A DNA stretch of 64,000 nucleotides. Origin: Rhynchonema sp. JSB1_4 (Eukaryota > Nematoda > Chromadorea > Monhysterida > Xyalidae). The notes below the pieces were generated by a model. The model did not search any database, was not told the DNA's origin, and saw nothing but the letters and a program-made list of their open reading frames with translations. Of the stretch, positions 35,401 through 46,800 are shown in pieces; position 1 is the stretch's first letter, and each line of letters opens with the position of its first letter. Location: assembly GCA_030248065.1 (NCBI GenBank), contig JASAMV010002977.1, positions 24,346-88,345 on the forward strand. Reading direction: 5' to 3'. Both the position numbers and the translations under genes were made by a program.

Positions 35401-36474
35401 GGCATGTTTTTCGTCACCATAAATAATCAATCAGAAAACAACCTACTGGGCACCAAAACATCGTTAAAATATATATTATCTATGATTAAACAGTGGACCT
35501 AATACATAAAATAGAATGCACCAGTATTTTAATAATGTTCAGATGCTAAAATTTATGCACGAAGCAACAAAATATCAATAACACCAACCTGCAACTGTTC
35601 ACGCAGCGTGTGATTCTCATCTTGTAACTTTGTGACTTGCGCTGCTTCGGCCACCGAACTATACCCACCCAGTCCTTGGTCACTCACACTGGCGGTTGGG
35701 GTGTCACTGAAAACTGTCGATTTTGTTGCGATTTTATCAATATTGTTGTTTGGTTCTGAGAAATTATTTTGTGCTGCCAGACATGCGGAATAAAGCGCCG
35801 CAAATATTACACGATGAGAGGTCATTCGTGCGCGAAACATCAGTAGTTCTGGTAATAAGAATCGCTTGTTTTTTACATGAAAATGCTCACAATTTACCGG
35901 CACCCGAAAAAAACACATTATTTCCTTCGAAAAAGTACAAAATGCTAAATTCACTAACGATTTCGACAAATTCAGCTGTGACTCGAGATCTTTGACCTTT
36001 TTCTGCGCCGATTTCAGATTGACTACTTGTTTTTTGACGAAGCGAATCAGATCCTCGCGGGACAACGTGTCCAGCTGAAAATGAAGTGACCCAAGGGGAC
36101 TTTTTAGTTGCTTATGATTGCGGGATACTTATGACAGAATAACTATATTTTCAATATATCGACAGCCGCGGAAAACATCGGTACAATAAACCACAGTGAT
36201 CGGTTCGGCACTTTTTTCCAATCGAGATTTTTATTGATGTTGGCGTCGATCATCGTAAATAATGATCGCTTCCACTTTCACGCCGGCCGACACCACTGGC
36301 ATGAATGGATCTCGAAATACCACAGCCAATGCAATGCCAAGTCACGCGACCAAGGTAGGACCTTACCAGTTACCACTATGTTTGAAATTGTCTACCCACC
36401 TTTGACCGCGGTGTCGCAGTGCCCGACCGATCCGGCGTACCGGTGTCCATGTCCAAGTCCTCTGGCTCCAACAT
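17484..36474 (-). CDS. GCC2: GCC2/GCC185-like trans-Golgi golgin with C-terminal GRIP domain
   Basis: Long coiled-coil tether of the trans-Golgi network. Exon starts: 36474, 36074, 35706, 35318, 34448, 33255, 32129, 31922, 31327, 30929, 30485, 30022, 29573, 29310, 29064, 28085, 27732, 27213, 26652, 26430, 25759, 25393, 24746, 24552, 23967, 23783, 23428, 22572, 21826, 21607, 21094, 20093, 19857, 18614, 18157, 17977, 17627. The sum is 5040 nt, 1679 residues (human GCC2 is 1684). The N-terminal LDTLSREDLIRFVKKQ motif is typical of GCC2. The middle is almost wholly coiled coil. The end has a GRIP domain (EYLKNVIVK, then LLPVLSTMLRLS) and a short GWSSYLHRWSG tail before TAG. Exons 4-23 are all phase 0-0. 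The least certain borders are exon 28 (start 22572 or 22560) and exon 32 (20093-20006), which was needed to keep phase. Confidence 0.93.
17903..18157 (-). other. GRIP domain exons of the GCC2-like golgin
   Basis: Exons 18157-18085 and 17977-17903 encode the first part of the GRIP domain. The conserved YLKN tyrosine and the LLPVLSTML helix are present, and the domain continues into the last exon (EMEQLTEF). In golgins this domain binds Arl/Rab GTPases on trans-Golgi membranes. The tyrosine is the residue known to matter for Arl1 binding in golgin-245 and golgin-97. Confidence 0.9.
18809..19227. mobile_element. Non-autonomous hAT-type element, family A copy 1
   Basis: The terminal inverted repeats CAGTGGTGTCGTT and AACGACACCACTG are flanked by a perfect 8-bp duplication TGAAGAAG (18801-18808 and 19228-19235). 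An 8-bp duplication with CAGTG termini fits the hAT superfamily. A G-run follows the left end. The 419-bp body has no transposase. It sits in a GCC2 intron and shares almost its whole body with the copy at 40234-40660. Confidence 0.92.
20390..20596. repeat. Truncated, diverged hAT-type family A relative
   Basis: The right terminus CAACGACACCACTG is present, preceded by sequence like family A (gggtatccgg, then accacttttaccccc, then caaaatcgc). No matching left end is visible, so the copy seems to have lost its left part. It lies in a GCC2 intron. Confidence 0.6.
20711..20837. repeat. Cluster of degenerate TTGCACCTAAAATT repeats
   Basis: Four imperfect copies of TGCACCTAAAATTT-like sequence, some preceded by GCAA so that each forms a small GCAA/TTGC palindrome, occur within 130 bp of a GCC2 intron. 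No transposon end was recognised. Confidence 0.5.
22628..22956. mobile_element. Non-autonomous hAT-type element
   Basis: The left end CACTGGTGCAGCT and right end AGCTACACCACTG are inverted copies with two mismatches. The flanks CTTGTGCG (22620-22627) and TTTGTGCG (22957-22964) agree in 7 of 8 bases. The left end is followed by a long G-run. It is in the GCC2 intron just upstream of exon 28, close to that exon's acceptor. Confidence 0.82.
22945..23044. repeat. Two tandem 50-bp copies at a hAT element border
   Basis: The right terminus of the element plus its flank (from GCTACACCACTGTTTGTGCG to CCAATAATTTTTTCAA) is repeated head to tail with a 50-bp period and essentially no divergence. The duplication therefore looks recent and happened after the insertion. 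Confidence 0.9.
24766..24956. mobile_element. MITE family B, copy 1
   Basis: 191-bp element with terminal inverted repeats of the form GGCAAACTGCACCAACACGA and an internal AGAAAGAGAAAATCATCATG stretch. It is located in a GCC2 intron. It is similar along its whole length to the copies at 26671, 26866 and 41681. Confidence 0.85.
25846..25910. repeat. hAT-like element end
   Basis: The sequence CAGGGGCGTATCTAGGGTGG followed by a G-run is a classic hAT terminus. A matching right end with target duplication was not found; the element may end, degraded, near 26140 (GCGCCCCCTATT). It lies in a GCC2 intron. Confidence 0.55.
26671..26860. mobile_element. MITE family B, copy 2
   Basis: Same orientation and near-identical body to the copy at 24766. 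The right terminus ends in GTTGGCGTACTTTGCC. It lies directly beside an inverted third copy. Confidence 0.85.
26866..27045. mobile_element. MITE family B, copy 3, inverted
   Basis: Reverse orientation relative to copy 2, only about 5 bp away, so the pair can form a hairpin with arms of roughly 180 bp. It is more diverged than the other copies (ACTACACCAACGTGAGC at its left end). Confidence 0.8.
27764..27915. repeat. Two tandem 76-bp copies
   Basis: The unit starting TGTCCATTATGTGTACCAG is repeated once head to tail with two visible substitutions, in the GCC2 intron between exons 16 and 17. It looks like a simple recent duplication with no sign of function. Confidence 0.9.
29599..29746. mobile_element. 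Possible small element with TATAGTTGC inverted ends
   Basis: TATAGTTGCAATTTTTCCG at the left is mirrored by CCGGAAAATAACAACTATA at the right. It is related to the sequence at 48940-49293. No clear target duplication is visible. It lies in a GCC2 intron. Confidence 0.45.
32400..32878 (+). mobile_element. Fragment of a non-LTR retrotransposon 3' end (LINE)
   Basis: An open frame on the plus strand, antisense to the host gene, encodes ETVEHFLCKCLGLKNIRKQT. This resembles the Cys/His motif (hxxHxxxxCxxxxxxR) found after the reverse transcriptase in several LINE clades. There is no reverse transcriptase core and no start codon, so this is a 5'-truncated remnant. It lies in the GCC2 intron between exons 6 and 7. 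Confidence 0.6.
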
Positions 36475-37885
36475 TGGGGGAAAAATCAAGTTTATTCGGA
36501 AATATTTCCGATTAACGCCCCACGGCAGTATAGATAAGATTGTCAGGTTGCGATTTAGAACGCATGCAGCAGCTAAACTGGTAGATACCCACAAACAACA
36601 CCGATACCACCACCGATCAATCGTTACTCCTTATCGATTTATGCAATCAATATTACTAACAAATAGTAATTGGTGATTGTACAGTAGAACAATAGAAGTT
36701 TCGAACTGGCCCCGGGCAAGCGCAGCAGATGTTTCAAACGGCGTATAAGAATAAAACCACCCGGCGGACAGCATAAAGCAATCTTAATGGATATGGCAAA
36801 TACGATTGACCACAGTAGAACCATACTTTGGTAGTTGACGAAAACCTTTGTAAAAAATATACACGAATAACAGTAAATATTTACACGAAATTATGTAAAA
36901 TATGACAAAAAATTGTAAAAAAAGGTCTATGAATACATGAGACCACTACCGGACAAGAACATAAAATGAAAAAACAAGATATGAAGAAAGAAAAGATGAA
37001 CAAACAAATATACTTACATGGTATGCGACATATTCAACTGAAACAAATAGATATTGAGCACACAATACACAATCAGACAGATGACAATCACAATAAATGG
37101 CAGAAACGTCAGACACATGCACGCTAGAACCTCCAACAGTGCGTGCATGTAAACAAGTGGTAAACAGTTATCGGGGCTGTTATCCGTTGACAAATTACAG
37201 AGTTACTTACATTCTACCACTACATTCGAAATAAAGTCGGACCCAATATGGGACACAAAACTGAACAAAAATGTCAAATTGACTCACAATAGCGTACTGC
37301 ACGCGTTCTAATCAGATTACTAGTCTTCCTGGCAAAAAAATCGTTATGGCTTTGGAATTTGGCAGAAACATCTGTCACACGATAAGGTTGTATTTCACGC
37401 AGTGCAATCGACAACTATTGCATTTCTTTGGATTAATTACGCCAATTATACACCACCAGCCAATTAGTTGACAGAGCAGAAGAAACCGACTTTTGCACAT
37501 GCACAAGTAGTGTCAATTTTGAACTGTCACAGTAATACAATGGTATACGCAGCAGACTAGAATTATAGCAGCAGATGTGTAGATTTTTATATCGTGGTGA
37601 CAAGATTACACAGGTTGGTAATTGCACATGATAGACTGAATGAAGATCCATAAAAATAGAAACGTTTGAAACGCTGTTCAATAAGCTAAAGAACACCAAC
37701 GAAAGACATCAGTGATTTTCTCTTTCCAAATATTTTCTTCACACATCGCTTTAAAACAAAACTCGAGTCCAATAAACAAACTGTGGAGATACAGAAGTGT
37801 TACAACACCTGGATGAAGGCAGACAATCAATAGTATAGTGGACACCGTTTTGAGAAAATAGAGAAATGTGACACAACGGAAAATA
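36475..37885. other. Spacer between the HDAC and GCC2 genes
   Basis: About 1.4 kb, AT-rich. It should hold the HDAC 3' UTR and the GCC2 promoter. No convincing exon, repeat or RNA gene was found. A motif copy (CAGATGTTTCA) is at 36726-36735. Confidence 0.6.
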
Positions 37886-40800
37886 TCAATTTTCGTCGCT
37901 GGTTCTCAGCTGTTGTAATTGTTGTCGCACTTTATCGTAATCTGCTTCGCACATGGTCAGCCAACTTGTGTCTGTTCGCTCGAGGCAATGCCAATATCTG
38001 CAAAAAATAAAAAAATATATATTTGTTTTATCAATAAAAGGTTTATTCTTTCGTGCTTTAGCATCAAGTTCACAAACATCGTAACATTATTCGCATTAGA
38101 TTCGACTCGCATATGTTGCAACTGTGAAACGTCAATCAACAAAAAATGGTGCCCAGTTTATGCAACAATTCTGTGATGATATTGTGATGACTAACAGTTT
38201 CTTTTATCACGGAGGACAACTATACAAAATATTTTCCGAATTTGAAACACAGCGTAGTCATGTCGTGTCGAGTGAAACATAAACCATCATCAATATAACA
38301 ATAAAATACTCCTGATACGCAGGACCGGTCAGTCAACGTTCCAACCCCCCCTCCCGTACCGTTTCTGTACAGCGACCACTTTCTGAATCGTGTCCCTGGC
38401 CTCCTCATTCGGCGTTGCCGTGCTCGTTTCGTTCGACAGCCGGGCCTGTCGTTGCCCGCACAGCACACCCACACACTCTTCGGCACAATCAGCCAGCACC
38501 GATAATTCATAGCCACCTTCGAGCGCGAGAATCTGAGGAAACCAAAATGAGCATTTTATTCATCTTTATAGCACATACGTGGACACTTTGTCCTTAATTT
38601 ACTGTCCTTATGATTATTCGTGAGAATTGTTTTTGTGACTGAAAAACCAGTGGCCCACAAGCGTGCCATACTGAAGAGAGTACTGTTCCCGGTCTGTTTG
38701 CTGGTGACTGCACGGAGCAACGTCGGTAGCGCTGCAAATCAATCCAAAAAAATGTTTCGCACATTGAATAAAGTTGAAAATCTCATAATTGTTTGCAGTT
38801 TGAAGACTGCCTGGTGCTGACATCAAAATCTGAGAAAAAATGGCTGACAGCTTCTCAAAAAAAACAACCCGACACAAACAAACGCACCACTTTTCCCTGC
38901 GGCGCCAATGTCATCAGTCTTTCCGTCATGTAACCGAACAATTGCGGCGTCAGTTTGTAACCGCCCAACGCGTTCGGATGCCCGTCGGCGGCGTCGAACC
39001 CGGCTGAGACAAGGATGCAATCCGGCTGCAGACAAAGGGTTATTTCTAAAAGAACATAACATATTCGTGTCTAGCTTGATGAGCGGACACAGGATCGTGT
39101 TTGGTCATGTGACTTTTTGGATTCATTGTGTGATTGCCATTGCAGACTAGAGTGAAGTCTGTCCCTAGACCGCAAAACAACTAAATAATGTGATATCCCG
39201 GTCGAAATTACGAGGCACTGCAAATAGCACAACAGAGCTGATCGGTAAACTAAAGTGACCAAGGCAGACCAGATCCAATAAAAATGATCATTCATGAACC
39301 ACCCAACATGAAAACCAGCAGAACACAATAATAAGGGCGCGGCCATGCAAACGCGGGCGCGGGTCGCGTGTCAGAAAAATATTCTATGTCCCAGACCCGC
39401 GCCCGCGTTTGCATGGCCGCACTTGCGGGCGCGGGTCGCGGGTCAGAAAAATATTCTATGTCCCAGACCCGCTCCGCGTTTGCATGGCCGCACTTGCGGG
39501 CGCGGGTCGCGGGTCACTCGAAACATTTTTTTGGCTGGGCTTGCAGCGCGCGAAAACTGTAGAGTTTTAAAGCAGACGAACTATTCTTGGTCCAGTCGCC
39601 AGGAAATGAATTGTTTGTTGTTTTATATTGTAACAAAAACTCGTGAAGCGCACCTTGAACAGTTTTTGTTTAATTGATTTTGTTTGAATGCAAGAAGCAG
39701 TTATGAAGTAAGTGGTTGTGTGAATTAATTTGACTGCATTTCGGTGGCAAGGGTCTGGTCGTGCACGTGCACTACTATGTGGGAACTAGAATGTATTGTA
39801 GCACGCAGAAGTGAACCAATCAGCGTCGTCGAGCCTACGTCGCATACATGCACTCGATGTGGTCTATTTAATCAGCTGCATTTGTTTGTGTGTCAGCTGC
39901 CGGTCGCTCATTTCCACGGTCGCAGTCTGCCCGTGTTCGTGCGCGATGACCGAATCCATCCATCATGACGAAATTGGCTCACAACGCCACCCGCTGCACA
40001 ATCGTGCGCTTGTTGGACACCGAGGGGCATTGTTAGATCATCGAAGTTGCGGTTGTGCAGACGCCGATCTAACGACGACAATGTGTAGCCGCTGAAGCCT
40101 TGGACTTCGGTCCACTTATCCTAACCCAACGGCCCTCTTAGGGCCACCACCTACAAATCATGGTTTTATAGAGTTATTGTGACATTTGATGCTCACATTT
40201 CCAATTTTTAGCACTTAGTTTCAGTATGATGTTCAGTGTTGTCGTTGGGGGGGGGGGTTGGGGGGGGTACCCCCCCCCCCTGGTATGGGGTATGGGAAAT
40301 CGGCCGGGGGTATGGGGTATGGGAAATTTTTCACTTTTGGAACAAGCACCCCTAAGAAATGACTTTTTGACCCCGAGAAGTACCAAAATTGGCCATTTTT
40401 CGTCCAAAAATGTCAAAAATCGCTTACTACCGCAATAAAACTCTGTTTTAAGCACTTTTTAGACCAATTTTGGCACTTTTAGAAGATTTTTGGGGTCATT
40501 TTTTTCAAAACCCCCACCCTCGGGTATGGGAAATTTTTGAGTTTTTGGAAAAACCCCCCCCCTGGTATGGGAAATTTTTGATTTTTGGGGGCATGTATGG
40601 GAAATTTCCCGAAAATTGGGCTGGGTATGGGAAAATTTCGATTTCTCAACGACACCACTGATGATGTTCCTACCCTAGAGTTCGAAGTTTTGTTGCGTTG
40701 GTGATGTGTGTAATATATTTCTTTGTTTCTGCAATATGACCCCGAAACCCAAAAGACCCAATAATAAACCCAAAACCACACGACGTTCACTAAACAACAC

Positions 40801-43800
40801 GTTATCTCCAACAGCCACGTAAATATGCCAGCTCACAAACCAACCACAGCCCAACTGACACGTATCACAGCAAAACACGCACAATAAGAACACGCGCACG
40901 TGGGAATGTTTCATGATATTGGTGGCAGGCAACAGGGAAGGCTTAAACATCACTCTCTAGCCAACAGCCGGCATAATGCACTGCACTAAAGAACAGAATT
41001 TATTGTGGCGACTAGACTAAACAGTTCGTCTGCTTTAAAACTGTAGTGTTCGCGCGCTACAAGCCCAGCCAAAGAAATGTTTCGAGTGACCCGCGACTCC
41101 GCCCGCAAGTGCGGCCATGCAAACGCGGGCGCGGGTCTGGGACATAGAATATTTTTCTGACCCGCGACCCGTGCCCGCGTTTGCATGGCCGCGCCCTAAT
41201 GCGTTCAAAAAGCGATGCGCACGCTCAACTTTCCCCCGATTTCCAACTCCCGACTCCCGCCGGTCACCTGAAACTCGCGCAACACCGGTTCGACGACCAC
41301 CCGCCACGCCGCCAGATAATCAGCATCGTGCATCGGCAGCTGGCCGGAGAACGGAATGTTGACGATCATGCCCTTGGCAGCGCCCGACCCGCATTCGGTC
41401 ACCGCCCCGGTGCCCGGGAAAAAGTTGCCGTTGTCGTGCCGGTGGATGGACAGATAGAGCACGGTGGCGTCGTCTTCGAACGCTTCCTGCATGACATTGG
41501 GTTGATTTTGATATTTATTGTTGTTTTTTTTTGGATTATTTGGCGAAGAAGCCGAATGCTCATCAACCTGATTACTCTTATCGACCATTCAGGCCGAGCT
41601 ACAGCAGGGCTGTAACATTTTCAAGTCTGTCCTGGAAATATGTTTATGTTTTTTGATTATTTGGCCCGTTGCTAATTAAAGTAAAACTACGCCAACACGA
41701 GCCCGATTTCGGAGCTGGCAAAATGGTGAAACATTCATGACGTGGGTGCTGATTTGGGAAACGTTACGCGTTGTGGCATACAACATGGAGCATGATGATT
41801 TTCTCTTTCTTTGCTTTTTGCAAGTTCACCACCTCCGAAATCGGGCTCGTGTTGGCGTAGTTTGCCTATACTCGTTCCACCGTTCAGTACAGTCGAACTT
41901 GTGCTCATGAGTCAACCAGCTTCACTATTGTTGTGGAGACAAAGTTACTACTCTATTAACCAGGGCTGACCAATACCAACCAACACAACAAAGGAAAAAA
42001 TTATTTCCTCGACGATGCTGATTTTTTTTAGAAAAAACAGTGATGTGACACCCGTGAATGACTTTTGGTTTACATTGTGGGTGAGTCAGTTCTTGCGCAT
42101 ACATCGCCATCAAAAACTACCAGAAACATTGGTAGACAGAAAATTACGGTCAAATAATGACACCGGTAGACCAGCCTCAAATACAGCAGACAACAAGCCA
42201 GACTGCCCCCTGGCTGTCAGTCGTTGCCGTTTTAGCAAGCAAAACGCTCAAATCTGCCATCCCGAACCTGCGTGCCATTGCCATGGTGCACATCCCAGTC
42301 AACGATCGCAATGCGTTTCACGCCGAGTCGCGTCTGCATGTACCGAGCAGCAATGGCCACGTTGTTGAAGTAGCAGAATCCCATCGCCTGTTCGCGTTCC
42401 GCGTGATGACCGGGCGGACGGACGATCGCGAAACCGTTGCGTACGCGACCTTCGTGCACCTGAAAAAAAACAGAATGAATGGCTAGTCTCCGATTGTATT
42501 TTTAATGTTTCTTTTCTCAAATTATCCGACTCTTTTAGAGAATGTCTTGCTGATCAATTATTTATGTGACTGAGAGAAACAGCAAGCTTAATTCCAAACA
42601 AGTTTGATTCGCTTGTGGAAATCATTAGATGAAAAAAGAACATACAACGATATTCAACTTTGGTGACCATAGCGGACTTGGCTTTCTCACGTGAACTAAG
42701 GTTGTTAGGAAATCTAGGGATGCCACGAACTTCGACAAGCGCAAAACTTGTTCCCAAACCTACAATGAACATCTTTTACGCCAGTAGAAATCTATGGCTC
42801 ACCTCAAAGTAATTCTCTTGTGCAAATGCAATTCTCAATGCAAATGTAATTCTCTTCCCCAATGCAAAAATCGCACGCGACCAAGGTCAGTGCTAGCCGA
42901 TGGATCCGGTCACTATGTTCGATATCCACCATGACAACATCGCCAGACAGAGAAATGCAACATAAACTATGAATTATCGCATGACAAGCATCACCTAAGG
43001 GCGGACTTAGGTTGAACACGGAAACAGGAACACGGAAATAATTTAATACAAACAGTTCGTGGATTTCGTGAGGGAATTTGGGGACCGGAATTTTCCGTTT
43101 CCTTCTTCTTTTTTTTTTTTTTTCACGCGCACACAATATTTCTGTGTGTATAGTTTCTGTGCGCGCCCCACGCGGTTTTCTCGCCCTTTTTTTTTTCTCT
43201 GCACACCTTGGCGCGTTTTTTTGTTTGGGCGATTTTTTTATTGGGAGGAAATTTTTTTTTTTTCGGTAAGGAGAGAATAATTTCACACAAACTTTTTTTT
43301 TCGAATTTTTCCCGCCAATATTTTTTTTTTTTTCTGTATAAAATTTAAAACAAATTTTTTTTTTTTTTTTTATATACACAAGACATTGGATTTTTTTTTT
43401 TTTTTTTATTATATTACACATGAGACATTTTATTCCTTTTTTTTTTTTTTTTAAAACACAAAACTTTTTTTTCTTTCCTCCTCCCCCCCCTAATATCATG
43501 TATAGTGTACCCTCTATATAGTGAAACGAACAGGACCGAGCTTTCGTTCACCATATCGAATGTTCATTGCGATTTCAGATCGGGGGACTTGGACGTGGGC
43601 AGATTGCGAGCTAAACTGTCACTCACTATATGCAAAATGCATTTACCAAATAATTATGTAGGGTTGACTGCATTCAAACTATCCAACTTTCTCATAGTTA
43701 ATGGCCATCGATGACGACACAAGAAAATATTCCGTTAATCGTACAACACCAACTTCTCAGAATCGTAGCGTTGATAACGTATGATTTGATTCAGCAAGAA

Positions 43801-46800
43801 ATCGAAATACGAAAAACAAACTCCAACGCCCACCTTGGTGCACAAGTCCAGCAGCGTGCCGACGGCCATCCTAACGACAGTCGGCGTGATTCCGTCGTTG
43901 AAATACGTATCCGAATCGACGCCCACTCCTCCGCACGGCAACGGCAGGAACAGACGCAACGGTAGTTGATATGTCGAGCCCATCTTGAGTGCAGCTGCCG
44001 GCGACACGCCGAAGAATGTCACGTACGTGTCTGAAGACATTTTCGGAATCTTGAATGTTGATGAAATTTTTCAGGTTTGACAGTGTGGCGGAAACTGTAG
44101 CAAAGACAACAGCGACCACAAGCCCTAGTCATTCACGCGTGAAACATCAAGCGTTCTCCGGGTCAACAGATGTTGTCATACGCTCTGTTCGATGACACGA
44201 TGAGATAAGGGCCGGTGATTTCGTGTCACTCTCAAGACTTAAGTGTTCACAATATTATAGTGTTCACAATATAGGGGCCCCTATAAAGACGATAGACTGT
44301 ATCGCGTAAACCCACTGCCAACCAACCCGAATGACACAATCTCAGCACATCCAGTGGCGCCTTTTTCACCGGTATCCGGTCGCAACGCGCGGTCAGACCC
44401 GATTCGCAGAGTCGCGACCAAATTGACTGCACTCGGCCGCCGTGCTCGATGTGTTTACGATTATCGCCACACACGCAAACGTGCTTGCACATTGACGCGT
44501 CGTACGCCAGACCTGTGCGTGTGAATAAGTGATGTTTGAATGGGTGATCTTGGAGTGATCCTTAGACATTTGATCGTCTTGTTTGGGTTGACGTTTCAAC
44601 GCATATTGATATAATAAATCTGGCCATCGGGGTGACTGATCGATCTTTCCGCCGATGGTGTGAAAAACAATGACAAACGAAACTTGATGTGAAACCGACA
44701 ACTGCAGTGTTCCAAGACACGGAAAGGGCGGACTAAATGCAATCGATGAGTTTGGTTTTGCCCAACAAAGCGCGATCAAGTGCGACCGTTCACTTTAGTT
44801 GATGCAATTCAAAAGTCGAACAAATTGTACTTTCAAAATGCAAGATGGTTTTGTTGCCGATAATACACATTGAAACCTCCCTTCTCTGTGTATTGTGTAT
44901 ACTAATCGCATGTCCAGATGAAACTCATTTTAACATACGGAAAACTAGTTCTATGCGGTGTTAGCCCTTCATTTTCACGTAAACCGCCCAGCCTTTTATT
45001 TACAACACGGCACCGCAGTTGACAACCGTTGAACTCGGCGAAACACCGTGTTTTCACCCACTCCTATTTTTTCAGGAACATACTTCTAAAAATATTGTCT
45101 GAATAAACATTCCGATACGCTCCCCAAGCCCAAGCAAGCATACGTGTCCGAGAGACATGTTTAATCAAAAGGGCAGGCAGCTGCGCGGGACTTGCTAAAA
45201 ATACATCGTCCAACACCAGTCGCGTTTGCTTGCACGTACCAAAAATAGCTGCTTGGCACGTATGCACACATGAAGCCAGAGGCTGCGGCAAGCAGTTAGC
45301 TAGACACGAGCGATACCCAAGCAGGCAGGCATGCTGCTCCCTGACTGACTGTACTGCGCAAGCTGCATGTATCTGCGATTTGTAAGCAGCACAACATCGG
45401 TAGACCGCACGAGAATGCACGGATATTGGGCCCCGATGAATGTTACGCCATCACTTACAGCCCACAAACTGTGCCAAAGAAACCATATGTTCAGAGCGAG
45501 CAAGCTGGCTGACCAAGTGAATACATGTGTGTATATGACGCTGCATGAACTGTACTGAAGAGGACATGCTTGGGTTATCATGCACCAAGCAGGCACGCAT
45601 GGCTACACACACGTGCTTGAGAGTTCCAAACATTATCCACGCATCAACTCTGCTGAAAAACATTGGTGTAGCTCAATACAAAATCTAAAAATAGCGTGGA
45701 CAACCTTTGGAGAACAAAAATGAAAGTTAGTTAAGCCCTGTGGGTGAAGTAACAATTGAGGAACAACATAACGATTAATTTATGGCGATGAATGTTTCGT
45801 TGCGTTCATACACATATTCCGGACCCGTCTCCCTACCAATCCACTCATCCATGCCGAAAATTCCAAATCCAAAGAAACTGAACGCAATCAGAAACTTATT
45901 AAACTTTTGCCGTCTCAAAACTGGCGACAAGAATCGGAAACAAACAGTCGAAACCCAACCCAAACTGCCCACCGGTCTTTATTCCGTCGGACGGCGGTGC
46001 CCCTGGCTCGTCAGTCGACGTGCCAGCAGCGGCATTGCTGGTGATGATCATCTGTTCCTCGCTCTCCTCAGGAACGAGCGATTTTCGTCGCATCATCAGC
46101 TCGTGCAGTTGCTGTTTGAGCACCTGAAATTTGATTTTGCATTTTTTTTGTAAACAGAAAAGTTTCTGGAAAGATTTAATGATTAATTAATAACGAACTA
46201 ACAGCTGATGGTCCGACGCCAAATCCGCCGCCGTACGCCACCGTGGGTAGGGCGGGCACGGCTAAAAGTGAACAACAGCTAATGAGTACCTTTCAAAAAC
46301 AACTTTTACCCCAAAAAAACACGATTACCTGCAGAAGCGGAAGGTGCAGCCGATAGATTTTGGTCGGACAACGATGCCAGATGGGGCATGGACGCCAGAT
46401 CCAAACTGCCAGCTGAATAGAAACGGTGACATTTCACATTTGACAGATAATACGGCAAATAATAACCAGAATGCCGCGAATCCCGACATAACGAATGCCA
46501 CGTCTCGCGAACAGCTCATTATCAGTGATCACTTAATTCATTTTTGGGAACGCAGATTTCCGTTCACAAACACAGCAAACAATGTTGACCGCAGACAAAA
46601 GCGACAATGCTTGATGTTTCACGTCAGAATGACTAGGCCAAATTATGACGCTTAAATTATTTTTACACAGCCTTAGCATCAAACGAAACTAAAGAGAATC
46701 ATACAATCCAAAATCCCAACCCAACCACCACAATTATTATCCACCAGATTCGGTGTCACGCCCGTGCACAGCCCAGTCCTCAACTGTTGCAGTGCCTGTG

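Larger units (their letters stand above)
39334..41198. mobile_element. Second foldback element, with a nested hAT insertion
   Basis: The left end AAGGGCGCGGCCATGCAAAC is mirrored at the right (GTTTGCATGGCCGCGCCCTA). The arms (about 39334-39620 and 40988-41198) carry hairpin units in which GCGGGCGCGGGTC is inverted around a TATTCTATGTCCC spacer, plus CAGCGCGCGAAAACTGTAG-like sequence. The left arm has one unit more than the right. The interior holds a histone-like remnant (39893-40145) and a hAT element (40234-40660). It sits in an HDAC intron. No transposase is visible. Confidence 0.85.

Noticed and set aside
42804..43499. 231-residue lysine-rich open frame on the minus strand
   Set aside because: It is produced by runs of T read as AAA codons in a low-complexity intron stretch; no domain and no splice or start support.
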